A DNA stretch of 64,000 nt from Amycolatopsis vastitatis (GTDB lineage Bacteria; Actinomycetota; Actinomycetes; Mycobacteriales; Pseudonocardiaceae). The notes under the pieces are model-generated. The model was not told where the DNA came from. It did no database searches and worked only from the letters and a program-made list of their open reading frames with translations. Where the stretch lies: assembly GCF_002234595.1 (NCBI RefSeq), contig NZ_NMUL01000060.1:43642-107641 (forward strand), read 5' to 3'. A program made the translations under genes and the position numbers. Below are positions 53,609-62,699 of this stretch, piece by piece (within the stretch, counting starts at the first letter, position 1; every line of letters begins with the position of its first letter).

Positions 53609-55000
53609 ATGGGAATTCCTGATCTTCTCAGTGAATGGGGTCAGGGAGCGCGTCAGAGGCTTACCCACCGTCCCCACCAGCAGGCGCGCGGCGCGGTCAG
53701 GTTCGCGTTCTACGGTCGGACGTCGACGGTTGAACACCAGGATCCGGTGAGTTCCGCCGCGTGGCAGCGCGAGGCAGCCGAGACCTTGATCGCTGGGCGC
53801 GGTCTGATCGTGACGGAGTATTTCGATGCCGGCTGCTCACGGCGGTTGCCGTGGCGCGACCGGCCGGAGGCAGCGGCACTGCTGACAGCTCTTCATGATC
53901 CGGGTCGTGGGTTCGATGCGATCGTGGTGGGAGAGTACGAGCGCGCCTTTGCCGCGGACCAGTTCGAACAGCTGGCCCCGACACTCACCCGGCACGGGGT
54001 GCAGGTCTGGCTCCCGGAGGCCGGCGGGCCGGTCGAGGCCGGCAGTCCCCTGCACCGGATGCTAATGACGGTGCTCGGCGCACAATCACAACGGGAGGTG
54101 CTGCGGGCCCGACACCGGACGCTGGCGGCGATGCGCGCCCAAGTACGCATGCAGGGTCGTTACCTGGGAGGGCGTCCGCCGTACGGGTATCGCCTGGTCG
54201 ATGCCGGACCGCATCCGAACCGGACACACGCCGGCTGGGGGCGCCGACTCCAGCGACTGGATCCGGACCCAGTGACGGCACCGCACGTGAAGTGGATCTT
54301 CGCCAAGCGACTCAGCGGCCGCAGCGCAGCGAGTATCGCTCGCGAATTGAACGAGCGAGGCGTGCCAAGCCCGTCCGCATTGAACGAGCGAGGCGTGCCA
54401 AGCCCGTCCGCAGCGGATCCGGGCCGCAACCGACACCGTTCCGGCCAGACGTGGTCACTCCGCACCATCGTCGAGATCCTCCGAAACCCGCGATACACCG
54501 GCCGAGAAGCCTGGGACCGCGTCCCCGGCCGTAACCTGCAAGACCCGCAAGCACCACGGGGCAAGTTGACCATCGCGGCCAAGCCTTCTCATCCAGCGCT
54601 GGTGAGCGAGCGGGATTTCGTCGCAGCACAGGCTGTCCAGGTCACCCGGACGGCGTCCGACGGCACGAGACGCGTCTACCAGCTGTCGGGCCTGGTGCGA
54701 TGCGGGTCCTGCGGACGTCGGATGGACTCACATTGGATCAACGACCGCCCCGGCTACCGCTGCCGACATGGGTACACCAGCGCCCAACCCCGCCCAGCGA
54801 CGGGCGCGAAGAACCTCTACCTACGAGAAGACGAACTCCTCGCACGGATTGCCACGCACCTGCACGCCCACGGCGGCCCCGCCCACGATGTTGCCGCGTA
54901 CCTGCGCGCACAGAACTTGACGATCAACTGCGACGCCGAGACACTGACGCTAGGATCCGCGGGAGATCAACCCACAGGACCGGCCCGGCCCCACGACTGA
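53609..55000 (+). CDS. Large serine recombinase (integrase C)
   Basis: The protein has 463 residues from ATG 53609, with GAGGTGG upstream; GTG 53600 is an alternative. Nucleophile Ser39 lies in FYGRTSTVE, then GEYERAF, GRPPYGYRL, NPRYTGREAWDR and a zinc ribbon (CGSCGRRM ... YRCRHG). It is the close relative of integrase B. An exact 33-bp duplication (54347-54412) inserts an 11-residue repeat (LNERGVPSPSA twice) in the recombinase domain at a point where B has a single copy; the frame is kept, but activity may be affected. Repeat copy C follows after about 18 nt. It is probably the integrase of the 31.3-55.1 kb segment. Confidence 0.9.
   Translation: MGIPDLLSEWGQGARQRLTHRPHQQARGAVRFAFYGRTSTVEHQDPVSSAAWQREAAETLIAGRGLIVTEYFDAGCSRRLPWRDRPEAAALLTALHDPGRGFDAIVVGEYERAFAADQFEQLAPTLTRHGVQVWLPEAGGPVEAGSPLHRMLMTVLGAQSQREVLRARHRTLAAMRAQVRMQGRYLGGRPPYGYRLVDAGPHPNRTHAGWGRRLQRLDPDPVTAPHVKWIFAKRLSGRSAASIARELNERGVPSPSALNERGVPSPSAADPGRNRHRSGQTWSLRTIVEILRNPRYTGREAWDRVPGRNLQDPQAPRGKLTIAAKPSHPALVSERDFVAAQAVQVTRTASDGTRRVYQLSGLVRCGSCGRRMDSHWINDRPGYRCRHGYTSAQPRPATGAKNLYLREDELLARIATHLHAHGGPAHDVAAYLRAQNLTINCDAETLTLGSAGDQPTGPARPHD
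54347..54412 (+). repeat. Exact 33-bp tandem duplication inside integrase C
   Basis: Two identical 33-bp units (54347-54379 and 54380-54412) each encode LNERGVPSPSA. Identity to the base suggests a very recent slippage or an assembly duplication. Confidence 0.9.
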
Positions 55001-55017
55001 TCGCGAGGCGATCGTCC

Positions 55018-55164
55018 ATGGGGCAATGATGTGTCCGAGGGGACTCGAACACATGTTCGTAGCATCCATGCACAGGATACGTGTTCATGCGACAGACCAT
55101 AGCTGCACACTGCCGTCCGTCGCTAGCTGACATTCGTCCATCTTTGCTGGTCAAGCACCTATTC
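55018..55164. repeat. Attachment-site repeat, copy C
   Basis: This is the third copy. GTCCGAG is at 55033-55039, a 56-bp block at 55040-55095 like that of copy A (CATGTTCGTAGCATCC identical, GGATAC instead of GGATGC), then ACCATAG and the shared tail to CTGGTCAA-C-CCTATTC, which matches copy B best. It is probably the outer junction of the stacked elements. Confidence 0.75.
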
Positions 55165-55545
55165 CCATCTTGGGCGGTACCGGCGACGAGTCGCCACGCC
55201 CCAGCCGGTCCCCGGTCATCATCGACCCGGCAGCATCCAACGAGGGCGACATAGCATCCCGCCTAAACCACACACCGTTGGAACTCGACCGACCTGGCGA
55301 CAGCAGCTTCGCCACATGAACGTCAACGGGTCCAGGTGGACGAACAAGCGAGCCGTACCACTGCCGTTTTGAGACGCGGAATTCGAGGTCGACACCCAGC
55401 CACGGTGACCTCTTGCGGGCTGGACCGCCGCCAACGGTCCAGCGGCCCAGCACCGACGACGTTCGTGACCGCATTGACAGCTCAGGCAACCTCGACACCC
55501 GGCAAGATCCATTGGCCCGCGGGATTGTCGGACGCATCGCCGAGC
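55165..55545. other. Gene-poor region right of repeat C
   Basis: About 380 nt have no recognisable gene. It precedes the tRNA-like fragment and may be original chromosome or an older element remnant. Confidence 0.35.
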
Positions 55546-55549
55546 CGAT

Positions 55550-55610
55550 CGCCTGCTGCAACGGATTCAAAACCCGTGTAGTGAGAGTTCGAATCTCTCC
55601 GGGGGCACCA
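55550..55610 (+). tRNA. tRNA-like 3' half ending in CCA (remnant)
   Basis: GAGAG-TTCGAAT-CTCTC (55583-55599) is a perfect T-arm, followed by a 7-nt acceptor strand, a discriminator A and an encoded CCA ending at 55610. Upstream, ACGG-ATTCAAAAC-CCGT resembles an anticodon arm, with a 7-nt loop TTCAAAA that would read CAA (Leu) but with a mismatch closing the stem. A matching D-arm and 5' acceptor at normal spacing are not visible. It is probably a duplicated or truncated tRNA 3' end, the usual scar of tyrosine-integrase insertion. Confidence 0.4.
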
Positions 55611-56089
55611 CCTCTGACCTGCGAAAACAGGTCTCTGAGCGGCCTTGGTTGGAGTGGCGATCCAGTCCGGGATGTCCGGTTGTGTACGGCTGAAACCGGT
55701 GGCGTGCGGCCAGTCGCGGTCTATTCGCGGTCTACTTTTTGGCGGATCCGAGGCCGCGGACGGGGGCTGGCAACCGGCCGCGCGGGAGTGCCGGAGACGG
55801 TAGCGGGCCGCGGTGTCCTGGCCGGGGCGGAGGTGAAGTCCGGCCGGCCTAAACCGATCGGCCTGTCGGAGCGCGTAGCTCGGTAGGAAGGTCGGGCGTT
55901 TCACGTAGCCTCCACGATGGGCGCCTTGGGAGTCGCAGAAGTAGGACGGCGGTGCGATGCGAAAAGCGGTTCGCGCATGTTGTGTGCGGTGCACTGAGCA
56001 AGAGTTGGTCTTTGGACCTCGTGCGCGCTCTCGGCGGGGTCAGGAGCTGCTCGCATCGGCCGTCGGCGCCAGGCCCAGCGCGGGTTGGC
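55611..56089. other. Intergenic region, nothing recognised
   Basis: About 480 nt lie between the tRNA-like fragment and the DUF4365 gene. The next gene's frame is open through part of it, but without an RBS or plausible protein. No repeat or hairpin stands out. Confidence 0.35.
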
Positions 56090-59000
56090 ATGACCGACAG
56101 CTCGGACACCGAACGGCTGGGCGTTGGTCTGGCTGATGTCGCGTTCACCAAGTGGGGATGGGTGTTTCGCAACCAGCCCATCGGCGACTACGGCATCGAC
56201 GCGCACGTGGAGCCGAAGACCGACGGCGTGCCGTCGGGGCGCCCGGTGGCTCTGCAGATCAAGACCGGGCAGTCCTACTTCGAGCCCACCCCGGAGGGGT
56301 GGCGGTATCGCGCGAAGGGCAACGAGCGTCACCTGCACTACTGGTTGGGGCACACCCTCCCCGTCTTGATCATCTTCTGTGATCCCGAGACCGAGACCTT
56401 GTACTGGCAGCACGTGACCGCGGAGCGGATCAACTACACGCCGAATGACTGGACGATCGTCATTCCGCGCAACCAGACGATCACTCCAGACGCCAAGGAT
56501 GCGATCACCTCCATTGCCTATGCGGCGGTGGGCGCAACCGAAGATCCTTTGGACGAGACGATGCCGTTCCTGCCGCCTTCGGTGGCGGACGCCATTCGTC
56601 GCGTCGCGGCCAGTGAGCCACGTGGGACGCTGCGACTGGCCGTCACATTGGCCCGTGGACGCGATGAACCGCGACTGGCGGTCGAGACGATTCTGGCCAG
56701 TCGGCCGAGTTGGTTGGAACGCGGCGTTGGCCAGTTCGAAGCGGTCCTGGGTGTGTACTCGGTGGAACACGGGCACTCTGACCTGGCGGCTCGAGCATTC
56801 ACACTGGCCGCTGAGCAAGTCGACGCGGGCGCGGGGAGGCTGTATGCCCTGGCCGCCGCGTTCACCGCCGGTACCGGAGACCTGCCGAGGGCAACCGAAC
56901 TACTGGACCGTGCTGAGGCTGTCGGTGCGCCACCCGTGCTCCTGGCGGCCGTCCGCTGGCATGTGCAGCAGTTGAACGAGACCGACCAGGTCCCGGTTCC
57001 GGACGCCCTCCGGACCGCCCCACCTCACGAGTTGGCCAGCGAGCCGATGTGTCTGGTGATCCTCGGTGTCGATGCGGGCAACCGCCGCGACATCAGCGGA
57101 GTCGTGTCCTACGCCGAGCAGGCTCTGGCCGCTGGCCCGGACAACAGCGGCCTGCAGTTGCGGATGGCCGAGGCGCTGCTGTGGCGCGTGACGGACGGCT
57201 CGGCGGCGGTACCGGCCGAAGACCTGCGCCGCGCCGAGAACCTGGCCACTGCCGCATGGCAGCAGCGACGCCGCTGGGCTGGCCCCAGCGAACAGGCAGT
57301 GATGGTACTGCTGCGCAAGCACCTACTTACCGGCGCCTACACAACCATGATCAACCTCGCCACGCCCATGCCGCAAGGACAAGCCAGCGAACAAGAAGCA
57401 GGCGAAGGCAACATCGCCTACCTCGGCTCCATCGCGGCCCTCGCCCTGGGCCAACGCGACAAGGCGACCGAGTTCGTCGACCGGGCCGAAGGAACCCCGA
57501 TCGCCGCGGGCCTCCGCGCGCTGGTCGCCGACCCCGATCTTCCGCGAGACGAACAGATCCGACTGTGGCAGGACGCGCTGCCCACGGTCGATCAGCACGA
57601 CTTGCGCGTGCGCGGCCTCTACCGCCTTGCGGCGTTGGGTGCCTGGCCGTTTCCCGAACTCGAACAAGCCCGCGAATCCGGGGTCCTCGATCCGGTCACG
57701 GCCGACCTCTTGACCGCCCGCAGTGAAGCCGCCCGCGGCCAAGTGCAGGCCGCCGTCATGCGGCTGCGCCGCCATACCGCAACGACGGCCGGCGCCGTGG
57801 AATTGCTGGTCGAGGTGCTGGAGAACGACGGTCAGTACGACCAAGCGCTGCAGGAGTGTGCGCGAGGCATCACGCGCTTCGGTGAGATCGTGCTGGACGC
57901 GATGCGATTGAACTTGCTGCTGCGCAGCGAGCAGCGTGACGCCGCTGCGGACTGGGCTGCCCAACTCCTGTCGCGTACCGAGCTTCCGGCCGAGCGGCGG
58001 CTGTCCCTGCGACGTGGGCTGATCGGGTTCTACACCGTGCGAGCGGACTGGCCGAACGTCGAAACGCACAGCCGAGCGGCGCTCGGCGAGCACTCGGGAC
58101 ACGCCGATCTTCAATGGGCGTTGATCGGTGCCACCGTCAACCAAGGTCGCCTCGACGACGCATGGACACGCTTGCAGCAGCTCACTCCGCCGATCATCCA
58201 CCGAGGCGCGCTGGGCGTGTGGATGGGGCTGCACGCACAGTTCGGGTTCACCGAAGCCGACATCACCACCGCCCTGGACAGCCTGACCCGGTGGTCCGAC
58301 GATCCCGAGGTCGGTGCCCAGATTCTGGCCACCCTGATGCACGCGGGTGGCCGACGCGCGCCCGACGGCCGGCCGATCCTGCCCGATCTCGACGAGGCTG
58401 GCCTGCAGAGATTCCAGGACGCCCTCCGCGACTACATTGCCCGTTATCCCGACGGCCCGATCCGCGCGATCAACATCGACGGGCTGAACTTCGCCGAGAT
58501 GATGCGCGCGCAACTGGCGCCACGCGCCGAGCAGGATCGGCTGTTGGTGAACCTGGTGAGGCAGGGACGACTGCCCATCGGATTGCTGGCCGCCGCCCGC
58601 GGTCGGTCGTATGCCCAGGCGCTGATCCAACGCGCCTGCGGGCCGATTGTGGCGATGACCCTGGACCCTGTCCGCTTCGACCGGGAAACGCCGCCGCGAG
58701 GGCCTCGCTCAACCAGTCGGTCGTGGTGGACACCAGCGCGCTGGCCACGGCCACATTGCTTCCAGACCGGTGGCCTGTACTGCGGGCCGTGTTCGCCGAA
58801 CTTGTGGTGCCTCGCAACGTGCTCCACGACATCCAGATCACCGGTGCAGAACTGCGCCGCGATCCCGACAGCCTGAGCTGGATCGGATTCGACCCCGACC
58901 AGGACGCTCTGACGCTGACCGAACCTTCCCCGCATCAGACCAGCGAGTCCATCACCCGGATTACCGACATCGACGCCGCCGCCCGCGATCTTGTCGCGGT

Positions 59001-59628
59001 GGATACACCTGCTCGCGACGTCTTCCCCGACCGGGGAAGTTTGGGCGATCGCGAAGTTTGGGTCAGTCCACTGGAAACGGCGGCGCAGACAGGCAAAACG
59101 CTGTGGAGCGACGATGTGGTTGTCCGCGAACTGGCAACAGGGCAGGGCATACCCGCATTCAGCACCCTCGCCTTGCTGCACGTGCTGATCGAGGACGAAC
59201 TAATCGAGGACACGCTGCGCGCCGACGTACAGACGTTGGCCCGCGCCCACGTCGTCGATCTGACCCTGACCGCCGATGAACTCCTTCGTCTCGCTCGCGA
59301 CGAGAACTGGTCGCTCGGCGCTGCGGCCACCTACGTGCAACGCGGCGGCTTCTGGTCCGACTACGACAACGCACTCACCGACTGCCTGCCCATCTTCGAG
59401 AACGTCCACGCACACGAACCCGACCTGCTCGTTGCATGGCTGGTCAACGTCTGCATGGGTGTCGCCGACCATGTGACAGACCCTGCCCTGGAACACGCCC
59501 TTGGCCTGGTCACCGACACGATCGCCGACCATCTCGCCGTCGACGCGCCTACTCGAGACGTGCTGCACGACGCCGCCCACGCCGCAGCCGAAACCATTCG
59601 GCGGCAGCGGGACGAGCGTCATCAATAA
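56090..59628 (+). pseudogene. DUF4365 nuclease-like / TPR / PIN-like fusion, frameshifted
   Basis: From ATG 56090 the first 170 residues are a DUF4365-type domain with the PD-(D/E)xK-like core (GDYGIDAHVEP, then VALQIKTGQSYF). A TPR-like helical region of about 680 residues follows. Near 58690 the sense moves to another frame and continues with a PIN-like domain: SVVVDTSALATATLLP, KTLWSDDVVVRELA and QGIPAFSTLALL, ending at 59628. One lost base joins them into a protein of about 1180 residues with nuclease-like domains at both ends of a helical scaffold. If the frameshift is real, the first product ends at 58876 and the PIN domain is not made. The role is unknown; a defence function is suggested by domains and place. 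Confidence 0.6.
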
Positions 59629-59743
59629 CAGCGTGGCAGCCTACTCGCGACACCGACTGCCCGATCACGATCGTGAACGTCCCGAGGCCCCGTCGGGCGA
59701 GGCTGAGTCCCGTCGTCAAGCCGGTCGGCGGCGGGAAGGCCGG

Positions 59744-60667
59744 TCACGGGCGGTAGGGCACCAGCCGGGTCCACTCGCCGAGCGCACGGGCGAATCCGTC
59801 GTCATCGTGCGGGTCGAGTTCGCCGAGGATCTCTGATTGGCGGTCGCGGCTACCGGAGCGGGTGATCGTCATCGGTGCCTGGGGGCTGCTGTCCCACGAG
59901 TTGCGACGATCGTCGTGGCCCGATACGTAAAAGACCTCGTCATCGACCATGTTGTCGCCGTGGGGCACGACGAGGTGCGCGAGCATGGGGTCGTCCTCGG
60001 CCGCCGCCCGGCCGCCGTGCGCCTTGCAGGCCGCGACGAGCTGCTCGATGCGGACCAGCCGGTCGCGGATAGCCCACCGCTCGGCCGGCGAGTGATCCGG
60101 CCCCCAGCCCCGGACCAGCCACGCGGCGGCACCTTCCGGAAGCGGCCCGGCCTGGCCATTACGCAGCGACCGGGTGACCTCGCAGGTCTGCCACGCGCGG
60201 GAGTTCGCCAGCGGTTCCTGTCCGGTCCGGAGTACGCGCAACGCCTCCGCGCGGCCGGCGGCGTCGGCAGCCAGTTCGTCGGCGAGTGTGAGCCGTTGCG
60301 CGCGGGCCAGCGTGTTGATCGCCGCTGGTAGTTCCGTTGCCAGCAGGTCCCTGACGTCGGTGAAGCTCCACTGGTCGGTGTGGCGGTAGCCGTCCTCGGG
60401 CAACTGGATCTCCTCGATCTTGTCGACCGGGCTGCGTAGCTGGTCGATGAGTTCGCTGATGGCGACCTCGATCGCGGGAGAGGCGTCCAGCCAGGCGGCT
60501 GCATCCCAGGCGCCTTCGGAGAGGCGGGTGAGCGAGTGGGCCAGGTCGCCGGCCTGGTCGGCGTCGGTGAGGGTGGTGACTTTGGCGCTGTGGTCAGCCC
60601 ATTCGCCGGGCCAGGTGGCGATGACGGTGGCGCGAGGACCGGAGAGCAGAACGCTGTAGCTGGTCAC
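59744..60667 (-). CDS. Hypothetical protein
   Basis: The protein has 307 residues from GTG 60667. It is mostly helical and acidic, with no membrane segment or signal peptide. Sequence features: SYSVLLSGPRATVIATW at the start, an INTLARAQRLTLADELAADA helix, and a charged C-terminus ending DDDGFARALGEWTRLVPYRP. I do not recognise a family. It is convergent with the DUF4365-PIN gene and divergent from cmtR. Confidence 0.55.
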   Translation of the reverse strand: MTSYSVLLSGPRATVIATWPGEWADHSAKVTTLTDADQAGDLAHSLTRLSEGAWDAAAWLDASPAIEVAISELIDQLRSPVDKIEEIQLPEDGYRHTDQWSFTDVRDLLATELPAAINTLARAQRLTLADELAADAAGRAEALRVLRTGQEPLANSRAWQTCEVTRSLRNGQAGPLPEGAAAWLVRGWGPDHSPAERWAIRDRLVRIEQLVAACKAHGGRAAAEDDPMLAHLVVPHGDNMVDDEVFYVSGHDDRRNSWDSSPQAPMTITRSGSRDRQSEILGELDPHDDDGFARALGEWTRLVPYRP

Positions 60668-61051
60668 GAATGCTCCTGACGAGGCTGCTCGTGGACAGCA
60701 GCCAGCACACGAGGCTCGCCGTCAACGAGGAAGAAGTGGGGTATCCGGGAACTCCGCGGCACGACCGCCGAGCCAATCCGTCCTCACAGCATAGGCCATC
60801 CCAGCCACCACTCGACGAGACACACGACGCGGGAGCCGGCGGGTGTAGACCGCGCCGCCACCGGGTTGTGTGCTCAGCTCGGGGACGACCTAGCTCCGGT
60901 CGGTGGGTTTCCTGGCCGGCAAGCTCGTGTCGCACAACCCCGGATCGATACCTGCTGGCGCGGTCGAGTTTTCGGCAGGCTTTGCGACCTGCTGTTCCGC
61001 GAACTGTTCAGCGGTTGCTGTCATATCAGTGTTGGCTGTACTGTTCGTTTC
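60668..61051. other. Promoter region of cmtR
   Basis: About 380 nt lie between the divergent hypothetical gene and cmtR. No gene is supported. CmtR normally represses its own operon, so an operator is expected close to 61000-61050, where the sequence is AT-richer, but I cannot identify a clear palindrome. Confidence 0.35.
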
Positions 61052-61423
61052 ATGCTGACGTGTGAGACGCGCGAGTCGGCGCTGGCCCGGCTCGGCCGGG
61101 CGCTGGCCGACCCGACCCGGTGCCGGATACTGGTGGCGTTGCTGGACGGGGTGAGTTATCCCGGCCAGCTCGCCACGCAGCTGGGTCTAACTCGCTCCAA
61201 CGTGTCTAATCACCTGTCCTGTCTGCGTGGTTGCGGGCTGGTTGTGGCCACCTATGAAGGCCGCCAGGTCCGCTACGCCCTGGCCGACCAGCACCTGGCC
61301 CGCGCGCTGAGCGAGTTGGTCCAGGTGGTGCTCGCCGTCGATCCCGAACAACCCTGCGTCGACGACACGACCGCCCCGGCTGCCCCTGCCGCCGCGACGA
61401 GCGCGGTGGAGGCGGGGCGATGA
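61052..61423 (+). CDS. cmtR: CmtR, Cd(II)/Pb(II)-sensing ArsR-family repressor
   Basis: The protein has 123 residues from ATG 61052. It reads almost like the mycobacterial CmtR: ESALARLGRALADPTRCRIL, the HTH LTRSNVSNHLSCLRGCGLVV, and YEGRQVRYALAD. The metal ligands of that protein, Cys57, Cys61 and Cys102, are at the same positions here. Metal binding releases it from DNA and induces efflux. Its stop overlaps the start of the cation-efflux gene (ATGA), matching the known cmtR-transporter arrangement. It lacks the Cys at position 35 (Ser here). This is an accessory heavy-metal resistance module rather than defence. Confidence 0.9.
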   Translation: MLTCETRESALARLGRALADPTRCRILVALLDGVSYPGQLATQLGLTRSNVSNHLSCLRGCGLVVATYEGRQVRYALADQHLARALSELVQVVLAVDPEQPCVDDTTAPAAPAAATSAVEAGR

Positions 61424-62143
61424 GCGAGGACACCGACCACCGGCTCGACCTGCCGTTGACGGCGACCCCGGCGACCGAGCAGGACGGCTGTGCCGACGGG
61501 TGCTGCGCCCCGGCCGCCACCAGCTCCGCTGGCACGAATCAGGTCGCCCCTCAGCGCCGCGCGGTGCTGTCGCGCCGGGTGCGGCTGCTGGTCGCCGCGA
61601 CGATCACCTACAACGTCATCGAGGCGATCATCGCGATCGCGGCCGGGACCGTGGCCTCGTCGACCGCGTTGATCGGGTTCGGCCTAGAACTCGGTCATCG
61701 AGGTCGCCTCAGCCGCCGCAGTGGCCTGGCAGTTCTCCAGCAAGGACCCCGAAGCTCGCGAGCGCGCCGCACTGAAGGTGATCGCGCTGTCGTTCTTCGC
61801 CCTCGCGCTCTACGTCACCGTGGAATCCGCGCGCAGCCTGCTCGGCACCGAGGCCGCCCAGCACTCGGGAGTCGGAATCGTGCTGGCGGCGGTGTCGCTG
61901 CTGGTCATGCCGTTCCTGTCCTACGCGCAACGCCGTGCCGGGCGCGAGCTGGGTTCAGCCAGCGCGGTCGCCGACTCCAAACAGACCCTGCTGTGCACCT
62001 ACCTCTCCGGTGTCCTATTGGTCGGGCTGCTGCTCAACGCCCTGTTCGGCTGGTCCTGGGCCGACCCGATCGTCGCCCTGGTCATCGCCGCCGTCGCCAT
62101 CAAGGAAGGCCGCGAAGCCTGGCGCGGCGAGCACTGCTGCTGA
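61420..62143 (+). pseudogene. Cation efflux membrane protein linked to cmtR, frameshifted
   Basis: Starts at ATG 61420, overlapping the cmtR stop. A Cys-rich N-terminus (DGCADGCC) probably binds metal. Then two helices (TITYNVIEAIIAIAAG; STALIGFGL) are followed by a frame change near 61695 to SVIEVASAAAVAWQF and four further helices, ending at GEHCC. One extra base (GAACTCGG for GACTCGG) explains it. The repaired protein, about 240 residues with six helices, is a short cation-diffusion-facilitator-like transporter, as often found beside cmtR. If the frameshift is real, metal export would be lost and cmtR left orphaned. Confidence 0.7.
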
Positions 62144-62208
62144 CCGTCGCGTAAAGAAGGGGCCTTCGTGGCACCGGAATGGATGACCGCCGCGGTAGTT
62201 GACGGGTA

Positions 62209-62460
62209 GCGTGGGCGGTGATCGAGCCGCCGGTGCAAGGCGGTGGCCGGCGGTGGCGTGATCACCGTCAGGTGGTCAACGCGATCCTGTGGAAGCTGCG
62301 CACCGGCGCCCCGTGGCGTGACCTGCCCAAACGCTACGGGCCCTGGAAACCGCACACGAACGGCTGCGGTTGTGGATCAAAGACGGCACCTGGGACAAGA
62401 TCCTCGACCGGGTGATCGTCAAAGACGACGCCGTCGGCGACCTCGATGCGCGGACGGATC
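62209..62460 (+). mobile_element. IS5-family transposase N-terminal fragment
   Basis: Reads VIEPPVQGGGRRWRDHRQVV, then NAILWKLRTGAPWRDLPKRY, the N-terminal domain of IS5-group transposases. Near 62351 one base is missing (AAACC for AAAACC) and the sense continues AHERLRLWIKDGTWDKILD, then KDDAVGDLD, where homology stops. The catalytic domain is absent, so it is dead. A C-terminal fragment of the same family lies at 5240-5590. Confidence 0.65.
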
Positions 62461-62699
62461 GTTGTGGGCACGGTGCTCCTCTCGACGCGTCGCGCTCCTG
62501 GATGAAGCACGGCTGTCTGGCCGTGGGGACCGGCCGCCGCTGGGACGCCATCGCCGATGTCCTGCGCCGCGCCGACCGTGGCCGCGAAGGCGGCCGGGCC
62601 GCGGCTGATGCGTTCGCGGCCGCCCGCATGCGCCGGGCGGCAGCTCGACGGCGACCTGCACGTCGCCGACATCGCGGAACTCCCCCGGGCGATGCCGTC

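Noticed and set aside
55550..55610. Selenocysteine tRNA (anticodon UCA)
   Set aside because: The loop can be shifted to read TCA, but the long extra arm and 8-bp acceptor of SelC are missing. A generic tRNA-like remnant is the safer call.
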